From assembly GCA_030637845.1 (NCBI GenBank), contig DAOWFT010000123.1:1-19503 (forward strand): a DNA stretch of 19,503 nucleotides, in the 5' to 3' direction. Below the pieces are notes generated by a model. It ran no database searches. It saw only the letters and a program-made list of their open reading frames with translations, and had not been told where the DNA came from. Position numbers and translations under genes: made by a program. Position 1 is the stretch's first letter. Each line of letters starts with the position of its first letter. This document shows positions 7,010 to 15,817 of this stretch, one piece after another. The DNA is from Thalassospiraceae bacterium (GTDB lineage: Bacteria > Pseudomonadota > Alphaproteobacteria > Rhodospirillales > Magnetovibrionaceae).

Positions 7010-8087
7010 CCTGTTATTTCCCTTTGCCGACCAAATACCGGTATTTAACGTATTTCGTTATCTTACGTTTCGTACCGGTGGTGCGGTAATGACATCGCTT
7101 ATTATTAGTTTTGTAATTGGTCCCTACCTGATAAGGCATTTACAGACAAAACAAAAAGGCGGCCAGCCAATTCGCATTGATGGCCCGGAAGGGCACCTTC
7201 TTACCAAACAGGGCACCCCGACAATGGGTGGTTTGCTTATTCTTATTGCTTCGGTAACTTCAACCATTCTTTGGGCCGATATCAGCAATTCATTTATCTG
7301 GATTGCGCTTGCGGTTACGACATCTTATGGCGCTATCGGTTTTGCCGATGACTACCTGAAGGTAAAAAGACGCGACCACAAGGGGCTATCGGGAAAATTA
7401 AAACTTGTTTTCCAGTTTATTATTGCGGCGGCTGCCGGGTACTGGATAATGAACCTGCTACCCGAAGGCCTAAGCCCAACAATCGCACTGCCGTTTTTCA
7501 AAGACACAGTGCTTGAGGGTGGGTTCTTGTTCATTGTCGCCGCTGCTTTTGTTATGGTTGGCGCGTCCAATGCGGTTAACCTGACCGATGGGTTGGATGG
7601 CTTGGCCATTGTTCCGGTCATGATTGCCGCTGGCGTGTTTGCGCTTATTTCCTATCTGGTTGGTAATTCGGTTTTTTCGGGTTACTTGCAGCTTCATTTT
7701 GTTCCCGGTTCCGGCGAATTGGCGGTATTTTGCGGATCGCTTATTGGCGCTGGGCTTGGCTTTCTTTGGTTTAATGCGCCGCCTGCGCGTATTTTCATGG
7801 GCGATACCGGGTCTCTGGCACTGGGTGGCGCGCTTGGCACGGTAAGCGTAATTACCAAACATGAATTGGTTTTGGCCATTGTTGGTGGATTGTTTGTGCT
7901 GGAAACCGTTTCGGTAATTGTTCAGGTGGTCTCATATAAGCTAACGGGCAAGCGGGTGTTCGCCATGGCGCCGCTTCATCATCATTTTGAACAAAAAGGC
8001 TGGGCCGAATCGACAATTGTAATTCGCTTCTGGATTATTGCGTCAATTTTAGCCCTTATCGGTCTTTCAACATTGAAACTGAGGTAG
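6999..8087 (+). CDS. mraY: Phospho-MurNAc-pentapeptide translocase MraY
   Basis: MraY is the polytopic inner-membrane enzyme that transfers phospho-MurNAc-pentapeptide to undecaprenyl phosphate, making lipid I. The 362-residue protein is rich in membrane helices (about ten expected). Conserved catalytic and substrate-binding features are D117-D118 in FADDYLK, N194-L-T-D197-G-L-D-G201, G268-D269-T-G-S and the triple histidine H327-H-H329 before FEQKGW. GAGGGG (6986-6991) lies seven bases before ATG 6999, inside the end of murF. In most proteobacterial clusters the next gene is murD. Here the stop is followed after only six bases by ftsW. Confidence 0.98.
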   Translation: MLYNLLFPFADQIPVFNVFRYLTFRTGGAVMTSLIISFVIGPYLIRHLQTKQKGGQPIRIDGPEGHLLTKQGTPTMGGLLILIASVTSTILWADISNSFIWIALAVTTSYGAIGFADDYLKVKRRDHKGLSGKLKLVFQFIIAAAAGYWIMNLLPEGLSPTIALPFFKDTVLEGGFLFIVAAAFVMVGASNAVNLTDGLDGLAIVPVMIAAGVFALISYLVGNSVFSGYLQLHFVPGSGELAVFCGSLIGAGLGFLWFNAPPARIFMGDTGSLALGGALGTVSVITKHELVLAIVGGLFVLETVSVIVQVVSYKLTGKRVFAMAPLHHHFEQKGWAESTIVIRFWIIASILALIGLSTLKLR

Positions 8088-8093
8088 CGGGAT

Positions 8094-9230
8094 ATGGCCA
8101 TGAATACATTCGCCCGTACAGATACATCTTTAATTGGCCGTTGGTGGTGGACCATTGATCGTTGGACCTTAATTGCCATTATCGCCCTTGCCGCACTTGG
8201 CGCCATATTAACCCTTGCCGCATCTCCGGCAGTGGCCGAGCGTATCGGATTGGAAAATTATCACTTTGTGCGTAGGCAATTTGTGTTTCTGCCGTTGGGC
8301 ATTATGATAATGCTTGCAACATCCATGCTGACCCCACGCGGCGTTAGGCGAACCGCGCTTGTGGTTTTTGGAATATCAATAATTCTTATGGTCGGGGTTC
8401 TTTTTTTCGGTGCCGAAATAAAGGGTGCCACCCGCTGGCTCTCGCTGGGTGGGATTTCATTACAGCCATCGGAATTCGTAAAACCAAGTTTTGCCGTAAT
8501 CGCCGCATGGATGTTTTCATCGCAAAAACTTGATGACGAAATCCCCGGATACGCAATAGCCACCGGCCTTTGGGTTCTGGTAACCGGCTTGCTAATGATG
8601 CAGCCGGACTTTGGGATGAGTGTCGTCGTTTCGGTTGTATGGGGCGTGCAGTTCTTTATCGCCGGGTTGCCGTGGATACTGGTTGCTGCCGTTGCAATGC
8701 TGTTTTTAATGGGTGGCATCGGCGCATACTTTATGTTTGATCATGTCCGTGGGCGCATAGATCGTTTTCTCGACCCGGCAGTTGGTGACGGCTATCAGGT
8801 TGATCGGGCATTAAGCGCATTTGAAAATGGCGGTTTGTTTGGCCGTGGCCCCGGCGAAGGCAGGGTTAAAGAAGTCCTCCCCGATGCTCATACCGATTTC
8901 ATTCTTGCGGTGGCGGGTGAAGAGTTCGGCTTGCTTGTATGTTTGTTGATTTTGGCATTGTTTGCGTTTGTTGTGCTGCGCGGATTTTCCCGTTCTTTCC
9001 GCGATACCGATTTCTTTGTAATGGTCGCCTCTACCGGGCTTTTGGTTCAGTTTGCATTGCAGGCAATTATAAACATTGCCTCTACCACCAACCTTATGCC
9101 GCCCAAGGGAATGACCTTGCCGTTTATTTCTTATGGCGGCTCGTCGACCCTTGCCCTTGCCTTCGGCATGGGGATGGTTCTGGCGCTTACCCGGTTTAGG
9201 CCCAAGGCCGGAGGAGCCATAAATGACTAA
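8094..9230 (+). CDS. ftsW: Septal peptidoglycan glycosyltransferase FtsW (SEDS family)
   Basis: FtsW is a SEDS-family membrane protein that polymerises lipid II at the septum together with FtsI. The 378-residue product has about ten hydrophobic helices. Family marks are the loop GATRWLSLGGISLQPSEF near residues 104-121, the large-loop segment PDAHTDFILAVAGEEFG with conserved D268, and LPFISYGGSS near the C-terminus. Two starts are possible, ATG 8094 (GAGG at 8081-8084, nine bases away) and ATG 8100 (GGGA at 8089-8092, seven bases away). The choice changes only two residues. The preceding gene is mraY, and murD is absent from this junction. The stop overlaps the murG start by 8 nt. Confidence 0.97.
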   Translation: MAMNTFARTDTSLIGRWWWTIDRWTLIAIIALAALGAILTLAASPAVAERIGLENYHFVRRQFVFLPLGIMIMLATSMLTPRGVRRTALVVFGISIILMVGVLFFGAEIKGATRWLSLGGISLQPSEFVKPSFAVIAAWMFSSQKLDDEIPGYAIATGLWVLVTGLLMMQPDFGMSVVVSVVWGVQFFIAGLPWILVAAVAMLFLMGGIGAYFMFDHVRGRIDRFLDPAVGDGYQVDRALSAFENGGLFGRGPGEGRVKEVLPDAHTDFILAVAGEEFGLLVCLLILALFAFVVLRGFSRSFRDTDFFVMVASTGLLVQFALQAIINIASTTNLMPPKGMTLPFISYGGSSTLALAFGMGMVLALTRFRPKAGGAIND

Positions 9231-10362
9231 TGTTCATACAGAACAAAAGCCATTGGTAATTCTTGCCGCAGGCGGTACCGGCGGTCATATATTTCCAGCC
9301 GAGGCCCTTGCCGGCGAACTAAAAAAACGTGGGTTTAGGCTGGGGCTGGTAACCGACCGTCGCGGCAGTGCTTTCAAGGGCGCGTTAGGTGAAATTGAAA
9401 CCCACAGAATTCTTGCCGGTGGCATAGCCGGGAAAAGCATACCGGCAAGATTGCTAAGTATTATCGAGCTTGCAATTGGTACGGTGCAGGCATTGATACT
9501 GTTTAAACGCATAAAGCCCGCCTGCGTTATTGGTTTTGGCGGTTACGCCTCGGTTCCCACCATGATGGCGGCATCATTAAACGACATCGCCAGCGCCATT
9601 CACGAACAAAATGCACTTTTGGGTCGGGCCAACCGCCTGCTCGCAACCCGGGTGAAAAGAATTGCAACCTCGTTTGCGGATATGCGCGGGCTTCCCGAAG
9701 GCACGAAAGAAAAAGTAGTCCTCACCGGCATGCCGGTCCGTCCCGCCATTGCCAAAATGCGGGGTAGCCAATACCCCGATGTCGAAGGCGATGGGCCTTT
9801 GAATATTCTGGTGCTTGGCGGATCGCAGGGCGCAACAGTATTAAGCGAAGTAGTCCCCGCCGCACTGGAACGGCTGGAAAGAAAAATCCGTGACCGTATT
9901 CATGTTACCCAGCAATGCCGCGAAGAAGATTTAGCCGCAGTTGGTCGTGCCTATCAGGCGAGCAATATAAAAGCCACCTTAGCTACATTTATTTCTGACG
10001 TTCCCGAACGTATGAGTGATGCCCATGTGGTTATTATCAGGTCGGGGGCATCAACCGTGGCCGAGGTGCTAACGGTTGGCAGGCCATCAATAATGGTTCC
10101 CTATCCTTATGCCGCCGATGATCATCAGGCATTTAATGCGCAGGCAGTTGATGGTGCGGGTGCCGGGTGGATAATGCCGCAAAGCACATTTACCGCAGAG
10201 AACCTGGCGGCGCGACTTGATTCTCTTTTAGGCTTGCCCGCAGTTTTGAAAAAGGCCGCGGCCTGCGCCCACCAACAGGGCCGTTCCGACGCCGCCGCAA
10301 TGTTGGCCGGTGTTGTTAGCGATCTTGTAAATGAAACAGAAAATGGAGGCACCGCAGCATGA
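9223..10362 (+). CDS. murG: UDP-GlcNAc: lipid I N-acetylglucosaminyltransferase MurG
   Basis: MurG is a peripheral inner-membrane GT-B glycosyltransferase that adds GlcNAc to lipid I, giving lipid II. The 379-residue sequence starts with the glycine-rich G17-G-T-G-G-H22 loop that contacts the lipid diphosphate. It has FGGYASVP near 105-112, HEQNALLGRANR near 127, the second glycine-rich loop GGSQGA near 199-204, RSGASTVAEV near 272 for UDP-GlcNAc binding, and ADDHQAFNA near 297. Length is slightly above the 355 of E. coli. A very strong GGAGGAG (9210-9216) lies six bases before ATG, within the end of ftsW. The stop overlaps murC as ATGA. Confidence 0.98.
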   Translation: MTNVHTEQKPLVILAAGGTGGHIFPAEALAGELKKRGFRLGLVTDRRGSAFKGALGEIETHRILAGGIAGKSIPARLLSIIELAIGTVQALILFKRIKPACVIGFGGYASVPTMMAASLNDIASAIHEQNALLGRANRLLATRVKRIATSFADMRGLPEGTKEKVVLTGMPVRPAIAKMRGSQYPDVEGDGPLNILVLGGSQGATVLSEVVPAALERLERKIRDRIHVTQQCREEDLAAVGRAYQASNIKATLATFISDVPERMSDAHVVIIRSGASTVAEVLTVGRPSIMVPYPYAADDHQAFNAQAVDGAGAGWIMPQSTFTAENLAARLDSLLGLPAVLKKAAACAHQQGRSDAAAMLAGVVSDLVNETENGGTAA

Positions 10363-11792
10363 GGGCGCTTCCACTTTCCATTGGCACAATTCATTTTGTC
10401 GGTATCGGCGGTATCGGCATGAGCGGCATCGCCGAAGTCCTGGCCAGCCTTGGTTACTCGGTTCAAGGTTCAGACCAGTCAGAAAGCGCAAATGTAAAAA
10501 GACTGCAAAAGCACGGAATTAAAGTTTACATCGGCCACGACGAACAAAATATAGAAAACGCCGAAGTGCTGGTTATTTCTTCCGCCGTCAAATCCGATAA
10601 TCCGGAGGTTCAGGCGGCGAGAAAACGCATGGTCCCGGTGGTTCGCCGCGCCGAAATGCTGGCCGAACTAATGCGCCTTAAATGGTCCATTGCCGTTGGC
10701 GGAACCCACGGCAAAACCACCACCACTTCGCTTATTGCCCACTTGCTTGATTTTGCCTCAATGGATCCGACTGTTATTAATGGCGGAATAATCAATGCCT
10801 GGGGTTCAAACGCAAGACTTGGCAGCGGCGACTGGATGGTCGCCGAGGCAGATGAAAGTGACGGAACGTTCTTAAAGCTTCCGGCGACAATTGCGGTGGT
10901 AACAAACATTGATCCGGAACATCTGGATCATTATGGATCGTTTGATGCGCTGCGCGCGGCCTTTGCAACATTTGTTGAAAACATACCTTTTTACGGTTTT
11001 GCCGCCCTTTGTATTGATAGCGCCGAAGTTCAGGCGTTAATACCAAAAGTTTCCGATCGCCGGATTGTTACCTATGGCTTTAACCAGCAAGCCATGGTCC
11101 GTGGAGAAAATCTCAGAACAGAACCGGATGGTGTTGTTTTTGATATAACCTTTGCTTCTTTTTCCGGGATGGATGGCGAAACATTAAAGGATTTACACCT
11201 GCCTATGTTTGGCCGGCACAATGTGGAAAACGCGCTTGCCGCTGCGGCGATGGGACGTGAAATGGGAATAGAAAACGACCAGCTGCGCGGTGCATTCGCC
11301 GGGTTCGAAGGTGTCAATCGCCGCTTTACAAAAACAGGCGTTGTCGGCGGCATAACAATAATCGACGACTACGGCCATCATCCGGTTGAAATATCATCGG
11401 TGCTAAGGGCGGCGCGCGATGCCTCCACGGGTCAGGTAATAGCCGTGGTTCAGCCACACCGTTATTCCCGGCTTAAAGACTTGTTTGAAGATTTCTGCAC
11501 CTGCTTTAACGATGCCGACGCAGTCTTGGTGGCAAATGTTTATGAAGCAGGTGAAAAACCAATAGAGGGCATAAATCGCGATGCCTTGGTTGCCGGGTTG
11601 CGCCAACGTGGACACCGCTTGGTGGTTCCGCTTGTTAGCCCCGATGAATTAGCCGTTGAAATAAGCAAACTGGCCAAATCGGGCGACATGGTGGTTTGCC
11701 TTGGTGCCGGTGATATTACCAATTGGGCCAAGTCGCTTCCGGACGAGCTTTCAAAAATTATAGCCAAGACAATTAATGGTGAAAGCCAATGA
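10359..11792 (+). CDS. murC: UDP-N-acetylmuramate-L-alanine ligase MurC
   Basis: MurC attaches L-Ala to UDP-MurNAc, the first of the four Mur ligase steps. The 477-residue protein has the N-terminal UDP-binding Rossmann motif GIGGIGMSGIAEVL near residues 13-26, the ATP loop G115-T-H-G-K-T-T121, EADESDGTF near 164, NIDPEHLDHY near 184, GRHNVENALAAAA near 287 and DDYGHHPVEI near 336, in the expected order for the family. GGAGG (10345-10349) lies nine bases before the ATG, which overlaps the murG stop. It ends in an overlap with murB, whose product supplies its substrate. Confidence 0.98.
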   Translation: MRALPLSIGTIHFVGIGGIGMSGIAEVLASLGYSVQGSDQSESANVKRLQKHGIKVYIGHDEQNIENAEVLVISSAVKSDNPEVQAARKRMVPVVRRAEMLAELMRLKWSIAVGGTHGKTTTTSLIAHLLDFASMDPTVINGGIINAWGSNARLGSGDWMVAEADESDGTFLKLPATIAVVTNIDPEHLDHYGSFDALRAAFATFVENIPFYGFAALCIDSAEVQALIPKVSDRRIVTYGFNQQAMVRGENLRTEPDGVVFDITFASFSGMDGETLKDLHLPMFGRHNVENALAAAAMGREMGIENDQLRGAFAGFEGVNRRFTKTGVVGGITIIDDYGHHPVEISSVLRAARDASTGQVIAVVQPHRYSRLKDLFEDFCTCFNDADAVLVANVYEAGEKPIEGINRDALVAGLRQRGHRLVVPLVSPDELAVEISKLAKSGDMVVCLGAGDITNWAKSLPDELSKIIAKTINGESQ

Positions 11793-12727
11793 TGGCAGCC
11801 GAAATTAATTCAGACAGCCTTATTTCGCGCATTCCTGAAGTTAGGGGACGGTTGAGCGAAAACGCCAGCCTTTCGCGCGTAACATGGTTTCAGGTCGGCG
11901 GCCCGGCAGAAGTATTATTCAAACCCGCAGACATGGACGACCTTGCGTATTTTTTAAAACACCGGCCAAAAGATATTCCGGTAACCGTAATCGGGGTCGG
12001 ATCAAACCTGTTGGTCAGGGACGGCGGCATTCCCGGCGTGGTGGTGCGGCTTGGTCGTGCATTTGCCGAAATAAAATGCGTCGGCGCAGACATCATATGT
12101 GGTGCCGGTGCGCTTGACGGCAATGTTGCCCTTGCCGCTGGCGCAGCCGGTATTTCAGGTTTTGAATTTCTTGTTGGTGTTCCCGGCACAATTGGCGGCG
12201 CGTTGCGTATGAACGCCGGTGCCTATGGCGGGGAAATAAAAGACATTGTTACAAGCGCGGTTGCCTTGGACATGGATGGTAATCGCCACGAACTTGATGT
12301 TGATGAGCTTGGTTTTAGCTATCGTAAAAGCAACGTGCCCGCAGACTGGATATTTGCCGAATGCAACCTGCGTGGCCATGTCGGTGATAAATCCGACATC
12401 AAGGCCAGAATGGAAGATATAAAATCGGTGCGGGAAATTTCCCAGCCCATACGCACCTCAACCGGCGGCTCAACCTTTAAAAACCCCGAAGGACACAAGG
12501 CGTGGCAATTAATAGATGAAGCCGGATGCCGGGGATTAAAAATTGGCGGGGCCAGTATTTCTGAAAAACATTGCAATTTCATCATTAATGATGGAACCGC
12601 CACCGCCGCTGATATCGAAGCGGTCGGCGAAGAGGTCCGCAAACGGGTAAAAGCCAGCTCAAGCATTGATCTGCAATGGGAGATAAAGCGCATTGGTGTT
12701 GCCGCAGGCAAGGAGCCCGGCCAATGA
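11789..12727 (+). CDS. murB: UDP-N-acetylenolpyruvoylglucosamine reductase MurB
   Basis: MurB is an FAD-dependent, NADPH-using reductase that makes UDP-MurNAc. The 312-residue product has WFQVGGPAEVL near 33, the FAD-binding G69-V-G-S-N-L-L-V-R-D-G segment, VGVPGTIGGALRMNAGAYGGE near 128-148, YRKSN near 179, and STGGSTFKNP with S228 as the likely proton-donor serine. The tail EKHCNFIINDGTATAAD matches the family. This is the shorter MurB type found in Gram-positives and Alphaproteobacteria. Tandem ATG codons (11789, 11792) offer two starts one residue apart. GGTGA lies six bases before the first. It overlaps murC and ddl by ATGA. Confidence 0.97.
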   Translation: MMAAEINSDSLISRIPEVRGRLSENASLSRVTWFQVGGPAEVLFKPADMDDLAYFLKHRPKDIPVTVIGVGSNLLVRDGGIPGVVVRLGRAFAEIKCVGADIICGAGALDGNVALAAGAAGISGFEFLVGVPGTIGGALRMNAGAYGGEIKDIVTSAVALDMDGNRHELDVDELGFSYRKSNVPADWIFAECNLRGHVGDKSDIKARMEDIKSVREISQPIRTSTGGSTFKNPEGHKAWQLIDEAGCRGLKIGGASISEKHCNFIINDGTATAADIEAVGEEVRKRVKASSSIDLQWEIKRIGVAAGKEPGQ

Positions 12728-13635
12728 GCGCTAAATTTAAAAAAGTAGCGGTATTAATGGGTGGCCCTTCGGTTGAACGCGAGGTTTCGCTGGTTTCGGG
12801 TCAAGCCGTTGCCACCGCCCTTGAAAGTGCCGGCTTTGAGGTAGCTAAAATTGATGTTGGCCGCGATGTGGCAGCACTTGTCGGCGCACTGGAATATGGC
12901 CCGGACGCGGTATTTAACGCGCTGCATGGCCGTTTTGGCGAGGATGGTTCGGTTCAGGGGATACTTAATCTGTTAGGGCTCCCCTATACCCATTCCGGCC
13001 TTATGGCATCGGCCATTGCCATGGATAAACCAATGGCTAAAAGGCTTTTTTCCGCCGCCGGGATAAAGGTCGCCCCCCACGCGGTAGCCACCAAAGACGA
13101 TGTTCTAGGCGGAGATTTGATGGCCCGGCCATACGTAATCAAGCCCATTAACGAAGGATCAAGTGTTGGCGTGCATATTATTCATGAACTATTAAGCGAA
13201 CCGCTTACTAAAGATAACTGGCCGTACGGAGAATACGTAATGGTCGAACAATTTATTCCCGGTCGGGAGTTGACCGTTGCCGTCATGGGCACGAAGCCCT
13301 TGGCCGTGACCGAAATAACCACGGGGCGGGATTTTTATGATTATGACGCCAAGTACACCGATGGTGGGTCAACCCATGTGCTACCGGCAGATGTTCCCGG
13401 CCCAATTTATGACGAGGCCATGCGTCTGGCAAAGCTGGCACACGATACACTTGGCTGCCGCGGTGTTAGCCGCGCGGATTTCAGATTTGATGGAAACGAT
13501 ATTTATATTCTTGAAGTTAACACCCAACCCGGAATGACAGCGACATCGCTTGTGCCTGAACAGGCAGCGTTGGTCGGAATTAATTTTGGTGAACTTGTAT
13601 CATGGATGGTTGAGCAGGCGGAGTGCGACCAATGA
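12724..13635 (+). CDS. ddl: D-alanine-D-alanine ligase
   Basis: Ddl is a cytoplasmic ATP-grasp ligase that makes D-Ala-D-Ala, the substrate of MurF. The 303-residue product is the DdlB size class. Visible motifs are LMGGPSVEREVSLVSG near residues 10-25, NALHGRFGEDGSVQG near 62, the ATP-grasp KPINEGSSVGV near 140, ADFRFDGNDIYILEVNTQPGMT near the C-terminus with the Mg-binding E and N. The frame is open 48 bases further upstream into murB, but ATG 12724 overlaps the murB stop as ATGA and has AAGGAG nine bases before it. The position between murB and ftsQ is the classic one for this gene. Confidence 0.97.
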   Translation: MSAKFKKVAVLMGGPSVEREVSLVSGQAVATALESAGFEVAKIDVGRDVAALVGALEYGPDAVFNALHGRFGEDGSVQGILNLLGLPYTHSGLMASAIAMDKPMAKRLFSAAGIKVAPHAVATKDDVLGGDLMARPYVIKPINEGSSVGVHIIHELLSEPLTKDNWPYGEYVMVEQFIPGRELTVAVMGTKPLAVTEITTGRDFYDYDAKYTDGGSTHVLPADVPGPIYDEAMRLAKLAHDTLGCRGVSRADFRFDGNDIYILEVNTQPGMTATSLVPEQAALVGINFGELVSWMVEQAECDQ

Positions 13636-14507
13636 AGTTAAAAATTAAATTTGGCAAAGACGGCTCAATAAAGCAGGGCGGGAACCCCCAGGTAAAGCCG
13701 CGTAAAAGGGTCATCCCATTATGGCGGACAAATCGTTTAATCGGGTTTTCAGCCGCCCTATTATTGGCAGGGATTACCGGGGCCGGGGCGTGGGCCATGC
13801 AATCTGGCTGGGCGGAAAAAAAATATGACGATGTTCGTTGGGGCGCAATTGCAACCTCGGCCCAGCTTGGCTTCACGGTGCAAGAGGTTCTGGTAACCGG
13901 TCGTAGTGAAACCAAACGCGAAGAATTAATACGCATGCTCGAAGTTGAGCGCGGGGCACCGATACTGGCATACGATTTCACCAGAGCAAAAGAACGGGTT
14001 GAAACTCTGCCGTGGGTTTTAAACGCCAAGGTCGAACGCTTGCTGCCCGATACATTGGTGCTGCACCTGATAGAACGTCGCCCGCTTGCCCTATGGCAAA
14101 AAAATGGACAGTTTGCACTAATAGACGAAGAGGGCGAGGTCATCATCACCAGCGGTCTCGAGCGTTTCCGGGGCATGATGCACGTTGTCGGCGCCGATGC
14201 GCCCGATAATGTCGGCCCGTTGCTAGAGCTTCTTGCGACCCAGCCGGAAATTAAAAACAAGGTCAAATCTGCGGTTCGCATTGGCGGACGGCGTTGGGAT
14301 TTGCGCTTAAACGGTGGCATTGATGTACGCCTGCCCGAAGACGGTGCACCCGAAGCCCTTGCCCGGCTGGCGCGGTTTGAACGCGAAAGCAATTTGTTAT
14401 CGCGCGATATCAGGATACTTGATCTGCGCATTCCAGACCGCGTGATACTTCGCCGCCAGCCAAATATCGAAATAAAACCATCCAGCCCACGCGAAAATAA
14501 AATTTAA
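13632..14507 (+). CDS. ftsQ: Cell division protein FtsQ
   Basis: FtsQ is a bitopic inner-membrane divisome protein that binds FtsL/FtsB and links early and late division proteins. The 291-residue product has a long basic cytoplasmic segment (about residues 1-35), one membrane helix (about 36-55), then a periplasmic POTRA domain starting near FTVQEVLVTGRSE (about 80) and running through LPWVLNAKVERLLPDTLVLHLIERRPLALWQ, followed by the beta domain with IDEEGEVI. This layout is diagnostic, although primary sequence conservation is modest. GTG 13623 is in frame, but ATG 13632 overlaps the ddl stop and has AGGCGGAG eight bases upstream, so it is preferred. ftsA follows after 7 nt. Confidence 0.95.
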   Translation: MKLKIKFGKDGSIKQGGNPQVKPRKRVIPLWRTNRLIGFSAALLLAGITGAGAWAMQSGWAEKKYDDVRWGAIATSAQLGFTVQEVLVTGRSETKREELIRMLEVERGAPILAYDFTRAKERVETLPWVLNAKVERLLPDTLVLHLIERRPLALWQKNGQFALIDEEGEVIITSGLERFRGMMHVVGADAPDNVGPLLELLATQPEIKNKVKSAVRIGGRRWDLRLNGGIDVRLPEDGAPEALARLARFERESNLLSRDIRILDLRIPDRVILRRQPNIEIKPSSPRENKI

Positions 14508-14514
14508 GGAAAAG

Positions 14515-15786
14515 TTGAAGTTGAAGCACGAAAACACAGCAAAAAAGCAACGGACCGGTCTTATTGCCGCCCTTGATATTGGCACAACCAAAGTGTCATG
14601 CCTGATTGCAAGAAAAGACGCTGATCGTCCGGCGCGTATTGTCGGCATCGGCCATCATGCCGCCAAGGGGGTCAAGGCTGGCTCTATCGTTGATATGGAC
14701 ACGGCTGAGCATTCAATTCGCTCGGCGGTTGAGGCTGCCGAACTTATGGCCGGGGGAAACATCAAAACAGTTATTGTCGGTATTTCCGGAACTTGCTTTT
14801 CATCGCGCTTGGTCTCTTATGACATTTCTATCTCCGGCCACGAAATAAACGATCATGATATTCATCGCATTCTCGATACCCACCGCCTTGCCGCCGACAT
14901 TCCCGAAGACCGGGAAATAATTCACGTAATTCCAGTTGGCTATTCAATTGATGGTAATCGCGGTGTCCATGATCCGCGTGGCATGTTTGGCGATAGATTG
15001 GGGGTTAATCTCCACGTTATTACCGCATCAAAAAACACCATAAAAAACCTTCATACCTGCGTGCATCGCTGTCATTTGGAAATTGATGAGCTTGTGGTTG
15101 CGCCTTATGCGGCGGCCCTTTCCAGTCTGGTCGGCGATGAAATGCGCCTTGGCGTTACCCTGGTTGATATGGGTGGCGGCACTACAAGCATGGCGGTATT
15201 TTTTGATGGTGAAATTGTGCATGCGGATTCAATTCCGATTGGCGGCATGAGCGTCACCAACGACATAGCCCGCGGTCTTTCAACCCCGCTGGCACACGCA
15301 GAAAGAATGAAAACCCTTTACGGCAACGCAATGCCATCGCCGTCAGATGATCACGAAATAATAAAAGTTCCAATTATTGGTGAAGAACAATCGGGCGAGA
15401 CCAACCCGGTTCCGCGTTCGGTTCTGGTTGGCATCATTCGTCCGCGCATTGAGGAAACATTTGAAATGATACGCGATAGATTGGATGCCGCCGGTTTCGG
15501 CAAGGTCGCAGGCCCGCGTCTGGTTCTTTCCGGTGGCGCCAGTCTTTTGCCCGGTGTGCGCGAAATGGCGGGCGAAATCCTGCAAAAGCAGGTGCGCATG
15601 GCAAGGCCCAGACCAATGGAAGGCCTGGCCGAGGCCGCATCGGGCCCGCAGTTTTCAACCTGTGCCGGGATTTTGGATTATGCGTTGAGGTCCGGGCAAA
15701 GCCCCGTGGCCCGTGCTTGGCGTCCGGCCAGCCGTCCGGCCAGCCGGTTTGGCCGCATCGGCCAGTGGTTAAGGGATAATTTTTGA
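14515..15786 (+). CDS. ftsA: Cell division protein FtsA (TTG start)
   Basis: FtsA is an actin-family ATPase that tethers FtsZ to the membrane and recruits later divisome proteins. The 423-residue product has the phosphate-1 motif ALDIGTTKVSCLIA near residues 19-32, VVAPYAAALSS near 196, the phosphate-2 motif VDMGGGTTSMAVFFDG near 218, and the adenosine motif LSGGASLLPG near 339. The C-terminal GRIGQWLRDNF fits the amphipathic membrane-targeting helix. No ATG or GTG start is available: an in-frame stop lies at 14473-14475 and the conserved core begins about 55 bases after TTG 14515. TTG 14515 (AGGA four bases upstream) or TTG 14521 (ten bases) must therefore start translation. The weak start may keep FtsA low relative to FtsZ. 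It is the last gene of the tight operon. Confidence 0.96.
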   Translation: MKLKHENTAKKQRTGLIAALDIGTTKVSCLIARKDADRPARIVGIGHHAAKGVKAGSIVDMDTAEHSIRSAVEAAELMAGGNIKTVIVGISGTCFSSRLVSYDISISGHEINDHDIHRILDTHRLAADIPEDREIIHVIPVGYSIDGNRGVHDPRGMFGDRLGVNLHVITASKNTIKNLHTCVHRCHLEIDELVVAPYAAALSSLVGDEMRLGVTLVDMGGGTTSMAVFFDGEIVHADSIPIGGMSVTNDIARGLSTPLAHAERMKTLYGNAMPSPSDDHEIIKVPIIGEEQSGETNPVPRSVLVGIIRPRIEETFEMIRDRLDAAGFGKVAGPRLVLSGGASLLPGVREMAGEILQKQVRMARPRPMEGLAEAASGPQFSTCAGILDYALRSGQSPVARAWRPASRPASRFGRIGQWLRDNF

Positions 15787-15811
15787 AGCCCATCAAGGGA
15801 TACAAGATAAG
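15783..15811 (+). promoter_or_regulatory. Weak promoter candidate at ftsA end
   Basis: TTGAAG (15783-15788, overlapping the ftsA stop) and GATAAG (15806-15811) are 17 bases apart, each matching four of six consensus bases. The GANTC cluster begins just downstream. A second AT-rich candidate is TATAGA at 15951-15956, with a poor -35. A promoter in this 191-nt gap is likely because ftsZ often has its own, but neither candidate is strong. Confidence 0.25.
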
Positions 15812-15817
15812 CCAAGT

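Noticed and set aside
13580..14431. 283-residue minus-strand open frame opposite ftsQ
   Set aside because: It is rich in Ser, Arg and Pro, as expected for the reverse complement of a coding gene, and it overlaps the convincing ftsQ with no recognisable domain.
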